DNA from: UTCFX2 sp963827155
GTDB lineage: Bacteria; Chloroflexota; Anaerolineae; Anaerolineales; UBA4823
Assembly: GCA_963827155.1 (NCBI GenBank)
Contig: CAWGZV010000002.1
Span: 3,348,001-3,412,000, forward strand
Direction: 5' to 3'
DNA: 64,000 nucleotides
Shown: piece by piece, positions 54,717 through 63,364 of the stretch
How positions within the stretch are numbered: the stretch's first letter is position 1
Layout of the letters: each line of letters starts with the position of its first letter
Made by a program: the position numbers and the translations under genes
Notes under the pieces: generated by a model
The model's input: the letters and a program-made list of their open reading frames with translations, nothing else
Databases searched by the model: none
Told to the model about the DNA's origin: nothing

Positions 54717-55205
54717 ATGAAGAAGTTTCTCACGATATTATCTCTATTGACCTTACTGCTCATCGGAGCGGATCGACCGGTCGATACCATCCGATTGACA
54801 ATCATCAACAAGTCGGGCATGGAGATCGCCATCCAGCTTCGTTCGCAGGATCAGGAATGCGCAACCTCAAAAGATGTCATTCGCGGGGAGTTTTATTATT
54901 TGTCCATGCTGGAGGGCGACCAAAATGTCCCGGCGGTGAAAGCCTTTGATATTCAAAAGGACATCTACGGCATGCAGCTCTTTTATCTCGAGACGTATGA
55001 TCCGGTTTACGGCTTTAAATGTGTGACCCCAACCCCGAATGCCCTCATCGCTCAGCGCAATATCCGTCTGGTCGTCTTGCCATGTGATTTCACGATGAGC
55101 CCCAAACAGGTCGGCGAGCCTTCCATGCGAAAATATATTCCCTACCCCAATAAAATAAACGCAATTCTATATCAGAAATATTGGGTTACCCGCCTAATCC
55201 ACTGA
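54717..55205 (+). CDS. Secreted protein of unnamed family (RLTIINKSG family, copy B)
   Basis: This 162-residue relative of the protein at 15807 has a signal peptide (MKKFLTILSLLTLLLIGA), then TIRLTIINKSGMEIAIQL, FYYLSMLEGD, VKAFDIQKDIYG, a Cys-containing strand ending VVLPCDF, and GEPSMRKYIPY. It lacks the Tyr/Trp-rich tail of copy A. The function is unknown. ATG 54717 has TGAGGA eight bases upstream; ATG 54702 is an alternative. It is inserted, on the opposite strand, between two polysaccharide-type genes. Confidence 0.82.
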   Translation: MKKFLTILSLLTLLLIGADRPVDTIRLTIINKSGMEIAIQLRSQDQECATSKDVIRGEFYYLSMLEGDQNVPAVKAFDIQKDIYGMQLFYLETYDPVYGFKCVTPTPNALIAQRNIRLVVLPCDFTMSPKQVGEPSMRKYIPYPNKINAILYQKYWVTRLIH

Positions 55206-55230
55206 GATATCTCCCCCAATCCGCATACCG

Positions 55231-55258
55231 ACCGGACCGGTTTTTTCGCCGGTCCGGT
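55231..55258. terminator. Hairpin between convergent genes
   Basis: ACCGGACCGG (55231-55240) pairs perfectly with CCGGTCCGGT (55249-55258) around an eight-base loop TTTTTTCG. It lies between copy B (+) and the bi-domain oxidoreductase (-) and can serve both. No long T-run follows. Confidence 0.55.
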
Positions 55259-55280
55259 TAAATTTGTCTATTGAAACACG

Positions 55281-57482
55281 CTAGAAACGAATGGTAATCG
55301 TTTCACCGGACCTCAGCGCCTCCACTGCGGCAAAGCTTGCAGCAGCGACTCCCCAGAGCTGCTGGTACGGGATTGGCGGCGGTCCTCCCGCCTGAATTGC
55401 CTTTGAAAATGCCAGCCACTCTCCAAGATGCCCCTTGTCCTGCCGAAGCCTGGAAGTGGATTTACTTCGCCTTCCATTTTCCACAAGCTCGAGCGTGCGG
55501 AAATCATCCAGCGCGGCTGCTCGCCCCGAGCTGAATCCTTCCACCCGCTCCTTCGGAAACGCTTTGTTCCCGTTTGCCAGGTAGCTGACCACACCAACCG
55601 ATCCATCTGGGAAGCCGAATGTAAGGATTACATTGTCCTCTCGATAACGGCCTCCATCTGGAAGCCCACGCCCACTCACATTCGATGGCGATTCGCCAAC
55701 CAGGTATGCCAAAAAGTCGATAAAATGGCAAGCCTCTCCTATGATCCGCCCTCCACCCTGCTCTGGGTCTTGAGTCCAGTGATTGAGGGGAATCATCCCG
55801 GCGTTTATCCGGTAATGGGCTGCCAGCGGTTCGCTGCGTTCATCAAGGAAAGACTTCATTCTCACAGCTAACGGGGCGAAGCGGCGGTTGAAACCTGCCG
55901 TCAGCAGCGGAGCGCCGCCAGCATTTTCCAGCTTTGCCAGTGCAGCGATAATTGATTTAACCTCAGCTTCGTTAATCGCCAGAGGTTTTTCGCAGAATAC
56001 ATTCTTTCCAGCCGCTAGCGCGGCTATTATCTGGCGGGCATGCAGATTGTGCCGGGTAAGCACTGCCACCGTGTTTACCCGCCTATCCTGGATTACCTGC
56101 TCCTCATCACTGGTCGCGTATTCGAACCCAAACCGTTTGCCTGCGTAGGCGGCATTGGTGCCTGAAGCAGAGGCGATCCCTATCAGCTCAAGCCCCGGGA
56201 CCTTTTTCAGCGCCGGCAGCAATGCTGCGATAGCAAAATTCCCAGCCCCCAGCACGCCCACTTTCAACCCCATCGGCTTTTCTTCTGCGGTTCCGACCTC
56301 CGCAACAGCATCCTTCCACCTCACATAGCTGCTTTCTGACGGGGGTGGGTTATCTGCGTATGAAAATTGTGGATAAGTAAGCAATACCCCAAGAAACGGT
56401 TCTTTATCTTTCCCGGTGATTAAAGAGTAGGCCCGCTGGGCATCGTCGATTGGAAAGCTGTGGGTGATCAGCGGTTTGACCGCCACCTTTCCCTGAGCAA
56501 GCAGATCGACAAACGCTTCCAGATTCCGCCCTTCAGTCCAGCGCACGTAGCCGGGTGGATAATCCACCCCTTTTTCCTCATAAACCGGATCGTAGCGCCC
56601 CGGTCCATAGGACCGCGAGTTTAGGAAAGTTAGCTCCTTCTCGTAATAAACCTTGCGCGGCAGCTGCAGCCCTACCGCTCCCACCGCGACGACTCGTCCA
56701 CGGTCGCGGGCGATCCCTCCTGCCAGCTCAACCGGGTCTGCCGAAGGTGTGTCCGCGCAGATCAAGACCGCATCGCAGCCCATCCCGCGGGAGAAATTTT
56801 GGGCTGCATCGAATGCCTGCTCACGCAGCACTGCTGTCGCCCCTAGCTCCTCCGCCAGTCTCACCCTGCTTTCATCCAGATCCACACCAAAAACCTGGCA
56901 TCCCGCGGCGCGGACGATCTCAACCGCCAGCAGTCCAAGCAAACCAAGACCAATCACCGCAACCCGCTCACCAAGCTGAATTTCAGCAAGGCGAAAACCG
57001 TGCATCGCGATCGCCCCGAGCGTGGTGAAGGCTGCCGAATCAAAGTCCACCTCTTCTGGCAGTGTTACAAGCAGGTTTTTCGGCACGCAAACATACTCTG
57101 CATGCACCGCGTAGCCGCCTCCCGCACAGGCTACTCGCTGCCCGATCCGGAAGCCTTCCATGCCTCTTCCCAACCCAACAATCCTCCCAGCTGATGAATA
57201 CCCCAATGCCATCGGCTGGCTCAACCGGCTTCTAGCCGCTTCGATCGTCGTCAGCACGCCCTCACGCCGTGCCTTGTCTACCACCTGGTGCACCAGGTCT
57301 GGGCGCGCCTTTGCCTTCCCGACCATCGATTTCTCGGCGAAGGCGACCAGCATCCGCTCCGTCCCAGCTGAGACCAGAGATGCAGCATTCATCACAAGCG
57401 CCTCGCCTTCTTGCGGGCTTGGGATGGGCACTTCAGCCACCAAGGTCTCACCGCTCTTCATGTCTTGCAGCAGCTGTTTCAT
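55281..57482 (-). CDS. Bi-domain oxidoreductase: zinc-type alcohol dehydrogenase-like plus Gfo/Idh/MocA
   Basis: About 733 residues in two parts. Residues 1-360 form a medium-chain dehydrogenase-like domain (AVIGLGLLGLLAVEIVRAAG, VDLDESRVRLAEELGA). From about residue 405 a Gfo/Idh/MocA domain starts with VGVLGAGNFAIAALLPALK and contains VFCEKPLAI and GGGRIIGEACHFIDF. This fusion is recurrent in surface-polysaccharide clusters beside heparinase-like genes, as here; the sugar substrate is unknown. ATG 57482 is preferred; TTG 57509 five bases after a TATAAT box would be a leaderless alternative. Confidence 0.85.
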   Translation of the reverse strand: MKQLLQDMKSGETLVAEVPIPSPQEGEALVMNAASLVSAGTERMLVAFAEKSMVGKAKARPDLVHQVVDKARREGVLTTIEAARSRLSQPMALGYSSAGRIVGLGRGMEGFRIGQRVACAGGGYAVHAEYVCVPKNLLVTLPEEVDFDSAAFTTLGAIAMHGFRLAEIQLGERVAVIGLGLLGLLAVEIVRAAGCQVFGVDLDESRVRLAEELGATAVLREQAFDAAQNFSRGMGCDAVLICADTPSADPVELAGGIARDRGRVVAVGAVGLQLPRKVYYEKELTFLNSRSYGPGRYDPVYEEKGVDYPPGYVRWTEGRNLEAFVDLLAQGKVAVKPLITHSFPIDDAQRAYSLITGKDKEPFLGVLLTYPQFSYADNPPPSESSYVRWKDAVAEVGTAEEKPMGLKVGVLGAGNFAIAALLPALKKVPGLELIGIASASGTNAAYAGKRFGFEYATSDEEQVIQDRRVNTVAVLTRHNLHARQIIAALAAGKNVFCEKPLAINEAEVKSIIAALAKLENAGGAPLLTAGFNRRFAPLAVRMKSFLDERSEPLAAHYRINAGMIPLNHWTQDPEQGGGRIIGEACHFIDFLAYLVGESPSNVSGRGLPDGGRYREDNVILTFGFPDGSVGVVSYLANGNKAFPKERVEGFSSGRAAALDDFRTLELVENGRRSKSTSRLRQDKGHLGEWLAFSKAIQAGGPPPIPYQQLWGVAAASFAAVEALRSGETITIRF

Positions 57483-57514
57483 TCTCTTCTCGCTTTTTAG
57501 ATTTCGCAATGGCG

Positions 57515-57520
57515 ATTATA
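57515..57520 (-). promoter_or_regulatory. -10 box of the bi-domain oxidoreductase gene
   Basis: TATAAT on the minus strand, 33 bases before ATG 57482 and five before TTG 57509. Confidence 0.5.
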
Positions 57521-57541
57521 GTCCATAAAAATCGGCTATGT

Positions 57542-57547
57542 TATAAT
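57542..57547 (+). promoter_or_regulatory. -10 box of the M29 aminopeptidase gene
   Basis: TATAAT 53 bases before ATG 57601, back to back with the minus-strand box. No clear -35. Confidence 0.5.
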
Positions 57548-57600
57548 GCCTTCGCTAATCGCTCCCTAACACATCCCTGATCTTCTAAACTGGACCGCCG

Positions 57601-58707
57601 ATGGATATTCGTTATCAAAACTTTGCTCGTATTCTTGTTGACTATTCCGCTGAGATTAAACCTGGAGATCGAGTCGCGATCCGTTCCAACACCATCGCGG
57701 TTGATATGATCCGGGAGCTTTGCCGCCAGATCCTTCAACGCGGCGCTTACCCTCATCTCCTCATGGAGCTCCCCGACCACGAAGAGCTTTTCTTAACCCA
57801 CGCCGTCGAGGAAAACCTTGAATTTCTATCCTCATTCTACCGTACAGCTTATGAGGAATTTGATGTTCTACTGAAGCTGCCTGCCGAAGAAAACACCCGC
57901 TTCTTGACCCATGTAGACCCTCAGCGGCTGGGGCGCTATTATAAGGCGCTTGCTCCGCTCCTGGAGGCACAATTCAAACGCGGCGCAGATCGCTCCTTGC
58001 GCTGGATGAGCACGATCTTCCCCACCCATGCTCATGCCGTCGAAGCGGAGATGGGTTATGAAGCTTTCAAAGATTTCTTCTTCCGCGCCAGTCACGCTGA
58101 TCCAGATACGCCAGACCCTGTCGCGGCCTGGCAAAAAGTTGAAAAAGCACAGCAGCGTTATGTAGATTATCTGGCAGGTCATGATCTGGTCGAGGTGCGC
58201 GGAGCAGATGTTGACCTAAAGCTCTCAATCAAGGGACGCAAGTTTATGAACGCTTGCGGTAAAACAAACCTGCCGGATGGGGAGGTCTTCACCGGTCCCG
58301 TTGAGGAATCTGTAAATGGCTGGGTCCGGTTCACATTTCCAGCAGTCCACCTGGGGATTATGGTGGAAGGCGTTGAGCTTCATTTTCAGGATGGAAAGAT
58401 TGTCAAGGCGACCGCCGAGAAAAACCAGGACTTCCTCCTACAGATGCTTGATTCAGATCCTGGCGCCCGCTACCTCGGTGAATTTGCAGTTGGTTTGAAC
58501 TACCAGATCGACCATTTTTCCAAGAATATCCTGCTTGACGAAAAAATTGGCGGCAGCTTCCATGTTGCCATGGGTGCAGGCTACCCCGAGACTGGCAGTA
58601 AGAATAAATCTGCCGTGCATTGGGACATGATCTGCGACCTTCGGGGTGATTCGGAAATCCTGGTGGACCACGAGTTGGTTTATAAAAACGGGCGCTTCCT
58701 TTTCTAA
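57601..58707 (+). CDS. M29-family aminopeptidase
   Basis: The 368-residue protein matches thermophilic aminopeptidases of family M29 (AmpS, aminopeptidase T). Dinuclear metal ligands fit the Glu residues in GPVEESVNGWVRF and the His and Asp in KSAVHWDMICDL. These exopeptidases have broad specificity and act in the cytoplasm. No signal peptide is seen. Its stop overlaps the stop of the convergent cydDC gene. Confidence 0.88.
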   Translation: MDIRYQNFARILVDYSAEIKPGDRVAIRSNTIAVDMIRELCRQILQRGAYPHLLMELPDHEELFLTHAVEENLEFLSSFYRTAYEEFDVLLKLPAEENTRFLTHVDPQRLGRYYKALAPLLEAQFKRGADRSLRWMSTIFPTHAHAVEAEMGYEAFKDFFFRASHADPDTPDPVAAWQKVEKAQQRYVDYLAGHDLVEVRGADVDLKLSIKGRKFMNACGKTNLPDGEVFTGPVEESVNGWVRFTFPAVHLGIMVEGVELHFQDGKIVKATAEKNQDFLLQMLDSDPGARYLGEFAVGLNYQIDHFSKNILLDEKIGGSFHVAMGAGYPETGSKNKSAVHWDMICDLRGDSEILVDHELVYKNGRFLF

Positions 58708-61700
58708 GATACCGATCCTTTTTGTAGAAGCCACATCCTCTGGTATATTCCGCCTGCCGCAAGTAATTCGGCGTGCTTTCCCCGCTCGCGAATTTTACCG
58801 TCTTTCAGCACCAGTATCTCATCCATCGCTTCCATCCCTACTAACCGGTGGCTGACCATAAGCAAGCTGCGTTCTCTGGTTTCTTGAAAGATCCGATCGA
58901 TTACCTTGCGCTCGCTGATCGGATCAAGGTTTGAGGTGACTTCATCCATCAACACCACCAAGCCCGGTTTTATGAAGGAGCGTGCGATCGCAAGCCTCTG
59001 GCGTTCCCCGCTGCTCAGACGCAGCCCTTGCTCGCCGACCCAGGTATCATAACCTTGCGGCAGTCTCAGGATAAATTCATGGATATCGGCTATTTCTGCC
59101 GCCTGGAAAATTTCCGCGTTGCTTGACTCAGGATTGGCAATTCGCAGGTTGTCCAAGATGCTCGAGCCGAACAAATAGGGCTGCTGCTGCACCGAGCTGA
59201 TCATTGCTCGCACTTCATCTTGATTAAAGCGCTGGATATCACTGCCGTTGATCCGAATGCTGCCCTTATCGACCTCCCACAACCGCATGAGCAGGTTGAG
59301 CAGCGTGGATTTTCCTGATCCGCTTTCGCCGACAATCGCCATCCGCTTGCCGGCTTCCAGTCGGAAGCTGATCTGGTCCAGAGTCAGCTCGCCATTGGGA
59401 TATCGAAACTTTAGATCGCAGACTTCGATATCCATACGCCCTGTGATATGTACGGGCAGTGGGGGATCGAGAATCTCGGGTTTTGAGTCCGCAATCTCGA
59501 ACAACCGTTGCCCAGATTCGAGATTGCTTTCCAGATACTGCGCTGCAGCAGGGAATGGGGTCAGTGCTTCAAAGCTCGTCAGGGCGACGAGGGTGACAGC
59601 AGCAAGAAAGACTCCATTCAACTCGCCGCTGTTTACCATCGGGATCGCCACCCCGAGCACCACCCACATCCCCAGGTTTGCCAGCAGCCCTGCTGCCCCA
59701 CTCTGCAAGCTTCCGAGGGCGGCGAATTTTTGCCGTACTGACAGCAGTTTAGACTGCCGGTCATTGAGCTCAGCGGCTTTGTTCTGGTTCTGACCGAACG
59801 CCAGCAGGTCAGCGAGGCCTTGCAAACTGTCAATCCGTTCCGCATTGAGGTCTGCTTGCATCCTGACAGCACTTGTCCCCAGCTTTTTTCCGGCGCCTCT
59901 GGCTGCCAGCGGTAACAAGACTCCCGCAGCCGCCCAAATTACTGCCAGCGACGCCGCAATCCCAGAATCGAAACCTCCGAGCAGTGCGAATACTGCCGCC
60001 AATGCGAGCGCTGCCGAAAGAGGAGGAGCCAGGGCTCTCACATAAAAATTCTCCAGGCTCTGGACATCTCCGACGATGCGGTTGAGCAGGTCTCCGCTCC
60101 GGTAGCTCAGGCTTCGGGCAGGGATGTGAGGTTCAAGAGCCTGATAAAAGTAGACGCGCAGCTCTGCAAGCAGTTTGAATGTCGCCTGGTGGGAAGAAAT
60201 ACGCTCCAGGTAGCGAAAAATCCCGCGGCTGATCCCAAAGAACCGAACGGCTACGATAGGCACCTGCAGCAGTGCAATTGAAGGTTGCAGCGCGGCCATC
60301 GTGATGATGTAAGCCGAGGCGCCCATCAATCCAACCCCACTTAATACCGTTGCGGCGCCAGCTAGCACCGAAACCACAGCCCAACCCCACATTCCGCCTG
60401 CCAGCCGGATCAGCCTGCTAAAAACAGCCAGCCGGCTGAGTCGAGGGTGCACTAAGCTGGGCATGGAAAAGTCGCCATCGTTTTTAAGGAACGTCGGCTG
60501 TGATAGCGAGGCCGTCCATCCTTGTGATCGCTGCCGTATTTCATCGCCTTCTGACCCAAGTGCTGCAGAAATCCTACCGGCACCCCACATCTGCCGGTAG
60601 AGCCCCTCCTGGGTCATCAGCATCTCATGCGTGCCGGTCTCCCTTATCATCCCATCGCTCATCACGATGATTTGATCTGCATCACGGATGGTATTCAGGC
60701 GGTGGGCAATCACAAGTGCGGTTCGTCCCTCCAGCAGACGATGGAGCGCTCTCAATATACTGGCTTCGTTTTCTGCATCCAGGCTCGCAGTTGCCTCATC
60801 CAGGATGATAATGTCCGCCTCCCGTAAGAAGGCGCGGGCCAGCGCGATGCGTTGGGCTTCACCGGCGCTCAGTCGGCTCCCGCGTTCGCCAATCCGAGTT
60901 TGGTATCCCTGCGGCAGATTCTCGATAAAATCCTCTGCTTCTGCCAGCCTGGCTGCCCGTACGACCATTTCGTGGCTGGCGTCCGGCCGCGCCAGACGGA
61001 TATTATCTTCTATGGATTCATTCAGTAAATATGGGCGTTGGGGCACCCATGAAAGCCGCTTTCGCCAATCATCCGCCGATATGGCTTCTAGCGGTGTGCT
61101 GTCAATGAAAATCTTTCCCGTTTTGGGCTGGACAAATCTCAACAGCAGCATTGCAATCGTGCTTTTCCCTGCGCCGCTGGGACCCACCAGAGCTACCTTT
61201 CGGCCTGCCGGGATCTCGAAGGTAATATCGTTTAAAGATGGGCGCCCTTCTTCGAAAGCGGCTGAAACTTCGCAAAATCGAATCGTTGGTTGGCCGAATG
61301 GGGCGAAGTTCCCATCATTCTTGGGCTTTTCATCCAAGTGATCTGGAGTCTCCAGGATCTCTGAGATCCTCGTTATCGCTTCCACACCAGCCGCTCTGGC
61401 ATGAAACCGCCCACCCAGAGCCCTGAGCGGCAGATAGAATTCTGGCGCAAGCAGAAGAATGGTTAACGCCTGCTCGTAGCTCACCTCGCCATAGAGCAGC
61501 CGCAAACCGATCTGAACCGCCGCCACCGCCGTGCTGAGCGTGGTTACGAATTCGAGAGTCAGAGAAGAGAGGAATGTGACCCGCAGCACACGCATCGTAG
61601 CCTCTCGGAACTGTTCGCTTGCCCGGCGGATCATTTTTACCTGCCGCTTGCTTTGCCCCAGAATTTTGAGTGTCGCAAGTCCCTGCAGCACATCGAGGAA

Positions 61701-62294
61701 ATAGGCACTCACCCGGCTCAAGACGGTCCGCTGTTGGCGTGTGAGCACCTGAGTCTTGTTCCCAATCAGGCTCAAAAAAAACGGGATCAGCGGGGCAGTG
61801 ACCAGGAATATGATCCCTGTTAACAGGTCGATATTGAGCACAAATGCCAGCACGGTCAATGGAATGAGCAGCGCTTGCACGGCGCTCGGCAGGAACTGGC
61901 TAAAATAAGGGTCTAGCTGTTCAATACCTTCGTCCAGTACATGGTTGATCTCGCCAGTCCTCTCGCCGCTGACATAGACCGGTCCCAGCACCTGGATCTT
62001 ATCCAGCAAGCGCCGGTGGGTAATGGATTTTACCCGTCTGGCATTTGCCTGGGCTGAAAAATCGCTCAGAACCCCGCAGATTGCCCGTAAAATGAAAATT
62101 AGGAGGAGAAAGAAAAGCAGGTTGGAAGTGCCCATCAGGGTCACCTTATCCAAAAAAACCTGGCTGATGACCTGGCTGAGGATTTTAGCCTGAATAAAAG
62201 CGAAGACGCCAGCTGCCACGCTTAGTAATGAGATGACCAGCATTGCCAGTCGTCCTCGCCAAGCGAGCTGCAGCAAGCGCCTTTCCGGATGCAT
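58704..62294 (-). CDS. cydDC: Fused cytochrome bd assembly ABC exporter CydD-CydC
   Basis: One 1196-residue protein contains two complete ABC exporter halves. The first has six transmembrane helices and an ATPase with Walker A GPSGAGKST and signature RLSAGEAQRIALARAF; the second has Walker A GESGSGKST and signature RLSSGERQRLAIARSF. E. coli uses two separate proteins as a heterodimer that exports thiols and is needed for cytochrome bd. The gene follows cydB by 24 bases, which supports the assignment. Each Walker B (IIILDEATASLD, LVVLMDEVTSNLD) is present, so both sites may be active. Confidence 0.92.
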   Translation of the reverse strand: MHPERRLLQLAWRGRLAMLVISLLSVAAGVFAFIQAKILSQVISQVFLDKVTLMGTSNLLFFLLLIFILRAICGVLSDFSAQANARRVKSITHRRLLDKIQVLGPVYVSGERTGEINHVLDEGIEQLDPYFSQFLPSAVQALLIPLTVLAFVLNIDLLTGIIFLVTAPLIPFFLSLIGNKTQVLTRQQRTVLSRVSAYFLDVLQGLATLKILGQSKRQVKMIRRASEQFREATMRVLRVTFLSSLTLEFVTTLSTAVAAVQIGLRLLYGEVSYEQALTILLLAPEFYLPLRALGGRFHARAAGVEAITRISEILETPDHLDEKPKNDGNFAPFGQPTIRFCEVSAAFEEGRPSLNDITFEIPAGRKVALVGPSGAGKSTIAMLLLRFVQPKTGKIFIDSTPLEAISADDWRKRLSWVPQRPYLLNESIEDNIRLARPDASHEMVVRAARLAEAEDFIENLPQGYQTRIGERGSRLSAGEAQRIALARAFLREADIIILDEATASLDAENEASILRALHRLLEGRTALVIAHRLNTIRDADQIIVMSDGMIRETGTHEMLMTQEGLYRQMWGAGRISAALGSEGDEIRQRSQGWTASLSQPTFLKNDGDFSMPSLVHPRLSRLAVFSRLIRLAGGMWGWAVVSVLAGAATVLSGVGLMGASAYIITMAALQPSIALLQVPIVAVRFFGISRGIFRYLERISSHQATFKLLAELRVYFYQALEPHIPARSLSYRSGDLLNRIVGDVQSLENFYVRALAPPLSAALALAAVFALLGGFDSGIAASLAVIWAAAGVLLPLAARGAGKKLGTSAVRMQADLNAERIDSLQGLADLLAFGQNQNKAAELNDRQSKLLSVRQKFAALGSLQSGAAGLLANLGMWVVLGVAIPMVNSGELNGVFLAAVTLVALTSFEALTPFPAAAQYLESNLESGQRLFEIADSKPEILDPPLPVHITGRMDIEVCDLKFRYPNGELTLDQISFRLEAGKRMAIVGESGSGKSTLLNLLMRLWEVDKGSIRINGSDIQRFNQDEVRAMISSVQQQPYLFGSSILDNLRIANPESSNAEIFQAAEIADIHEFILRLPQGYDTWVGEQGLRLSSGERQRLAIARSFIKPGLVVLMDEVTSNLDPISERKVIDRIFQETRERSLLMVSHRLVGMEAMDEILVLKDGKIRERGKHAELLAAGGIYQRMWLLQKGSVS

Positions 62295-62318
62295 GAATAT
62301 TGGATTGGAGTTAAATCG

Positions 62319-63350
62319 TCAATAAACCAGTTTTGTATCGGCGTTAAGTCGCTTCCGAAATACCCAATAACTCCAGCCCTGATAGGCCAGGACAATCGGT
62401 ACGAAGAACAAGGCCACAATCGTCATAACCCTAAGTGTATAAGGCGATGACGACGCATTGAAGATCGTCAGGCTGTAGACGGGGTTGATGCTTGAGACCA
62501 TGACCCGCGGGAACAGGATCATGAACAGGGTTACCAGAGCGAATGCGATTGCTAGCAAGATCATCGTGAAAGCCCAGCCTTCACGCCGTTTTCGAATGAA
62601 GTATCCTGCTAGAAGTGTAGCTGCCATCCCACTCAGGGGAACCACGCCTGGATTGACCCCAAGTCGATTCAGTACATCTGTGGAAATATAGGTTGCAGCC
62701 AGCAAACCTAAAAGCAAGATAGCGGTCGCAACCCAGAGTTTTCCTTCTACGGCGTGAGCTTTTTCTCTAAGCTCTCCTTCGGTCTTCATGCTGATGAAAA
62801 TCGCCCCATATAACGTAAAGGTTACCAGTGTGCTGACCCCTGCCAGCAGTGCATACGGGTTCAATAAGGTTAAAAAGCCGCCCACGTAATTCATATCAGC
62901 ATCGATCGGCACCCCTCGAATCAGGTTTGCAAAGGCAACCCCGAGCAGCAGAGCAGGGATCGCACTTCCAAAGAAGAGGCACCAGTCCCACAGCCTGCGC
63001 CAACGTGGGTTCTTGTCCTTGCTGCGGAACTCGAATGCCACCCCTCTGGCGATCAGGGAAACCAGCAGAAGGAACAATGCTAGATAGAATCCGCTGAAAA
63101 GTGTTGCATACCAATGCGGAAAAGCTGCAAATGTGGCTCCGCCTGCGGTTAGCAGCCAGACCTCGTTGCCGTCCCAATGCGGGCCGATCGTGTTAATCAT
63201 CATCCGCCTTTTGTGGTCGACCTTGTCAGGATCTTTGTCTTTGCTCAAAAAAGGAAGCAGGATTCCAACCCCAAAATCAAATCCTTCCAGAACAAAGAAT
63301 CCGATGTAAAGAACTGCAATCAAAATAAACCATATCGAATTGAGCGACAT
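62319..63350 (-). CDS. cydB: Cytochrome bd ubiquinol oxidase subunit II
   Basis: The 343-residue protein has about nine transmembrane helices and the CydB start WFILIAVLYIGFFVLEGFDFGVGILLPF with the conserved GPHWDGNEVWLLTAGG in the next loop. With CydA it forms a terminal oxidase that reduces oxygen with high affinity. GGAGG lies four bases before the ATG. The order cydA-cydB-cydDC on the minus strand makes one operon. Confidence 0.95.
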   Translation of the reverse strand: MSLNSIWFILIAVLYIGFFVLEGFDFGVGILLPFLSKDKDPDKVDHKRRMMINTIGPHWDGNEVWLLTAGGATFAAFPHWYATLFSGFYLALFLLLVSLIARGVAFEFRSKDKNPRWRRLWDWCLFFGSAIPALLLGVAFANLIRGVPIDADMNYVGGFLTLLNPYALLAGVSTLVTFTLYGAIFISMKTEGELREKAHAVEGKLWVATAILLLGLLAATYISTDVLNRLGVNPGVVPLSGMAATLLAGYFIRKRREGWAFTMILLAIAFALVTLFMILFPRVMVSSINPVYSLTIFNASSSPYTLRVMTIVALFFVPIVLAYQGWSYWVFRKRLNADTKLVY

Positions 63351-63364
63351 GTGGGCCTCCTCTG

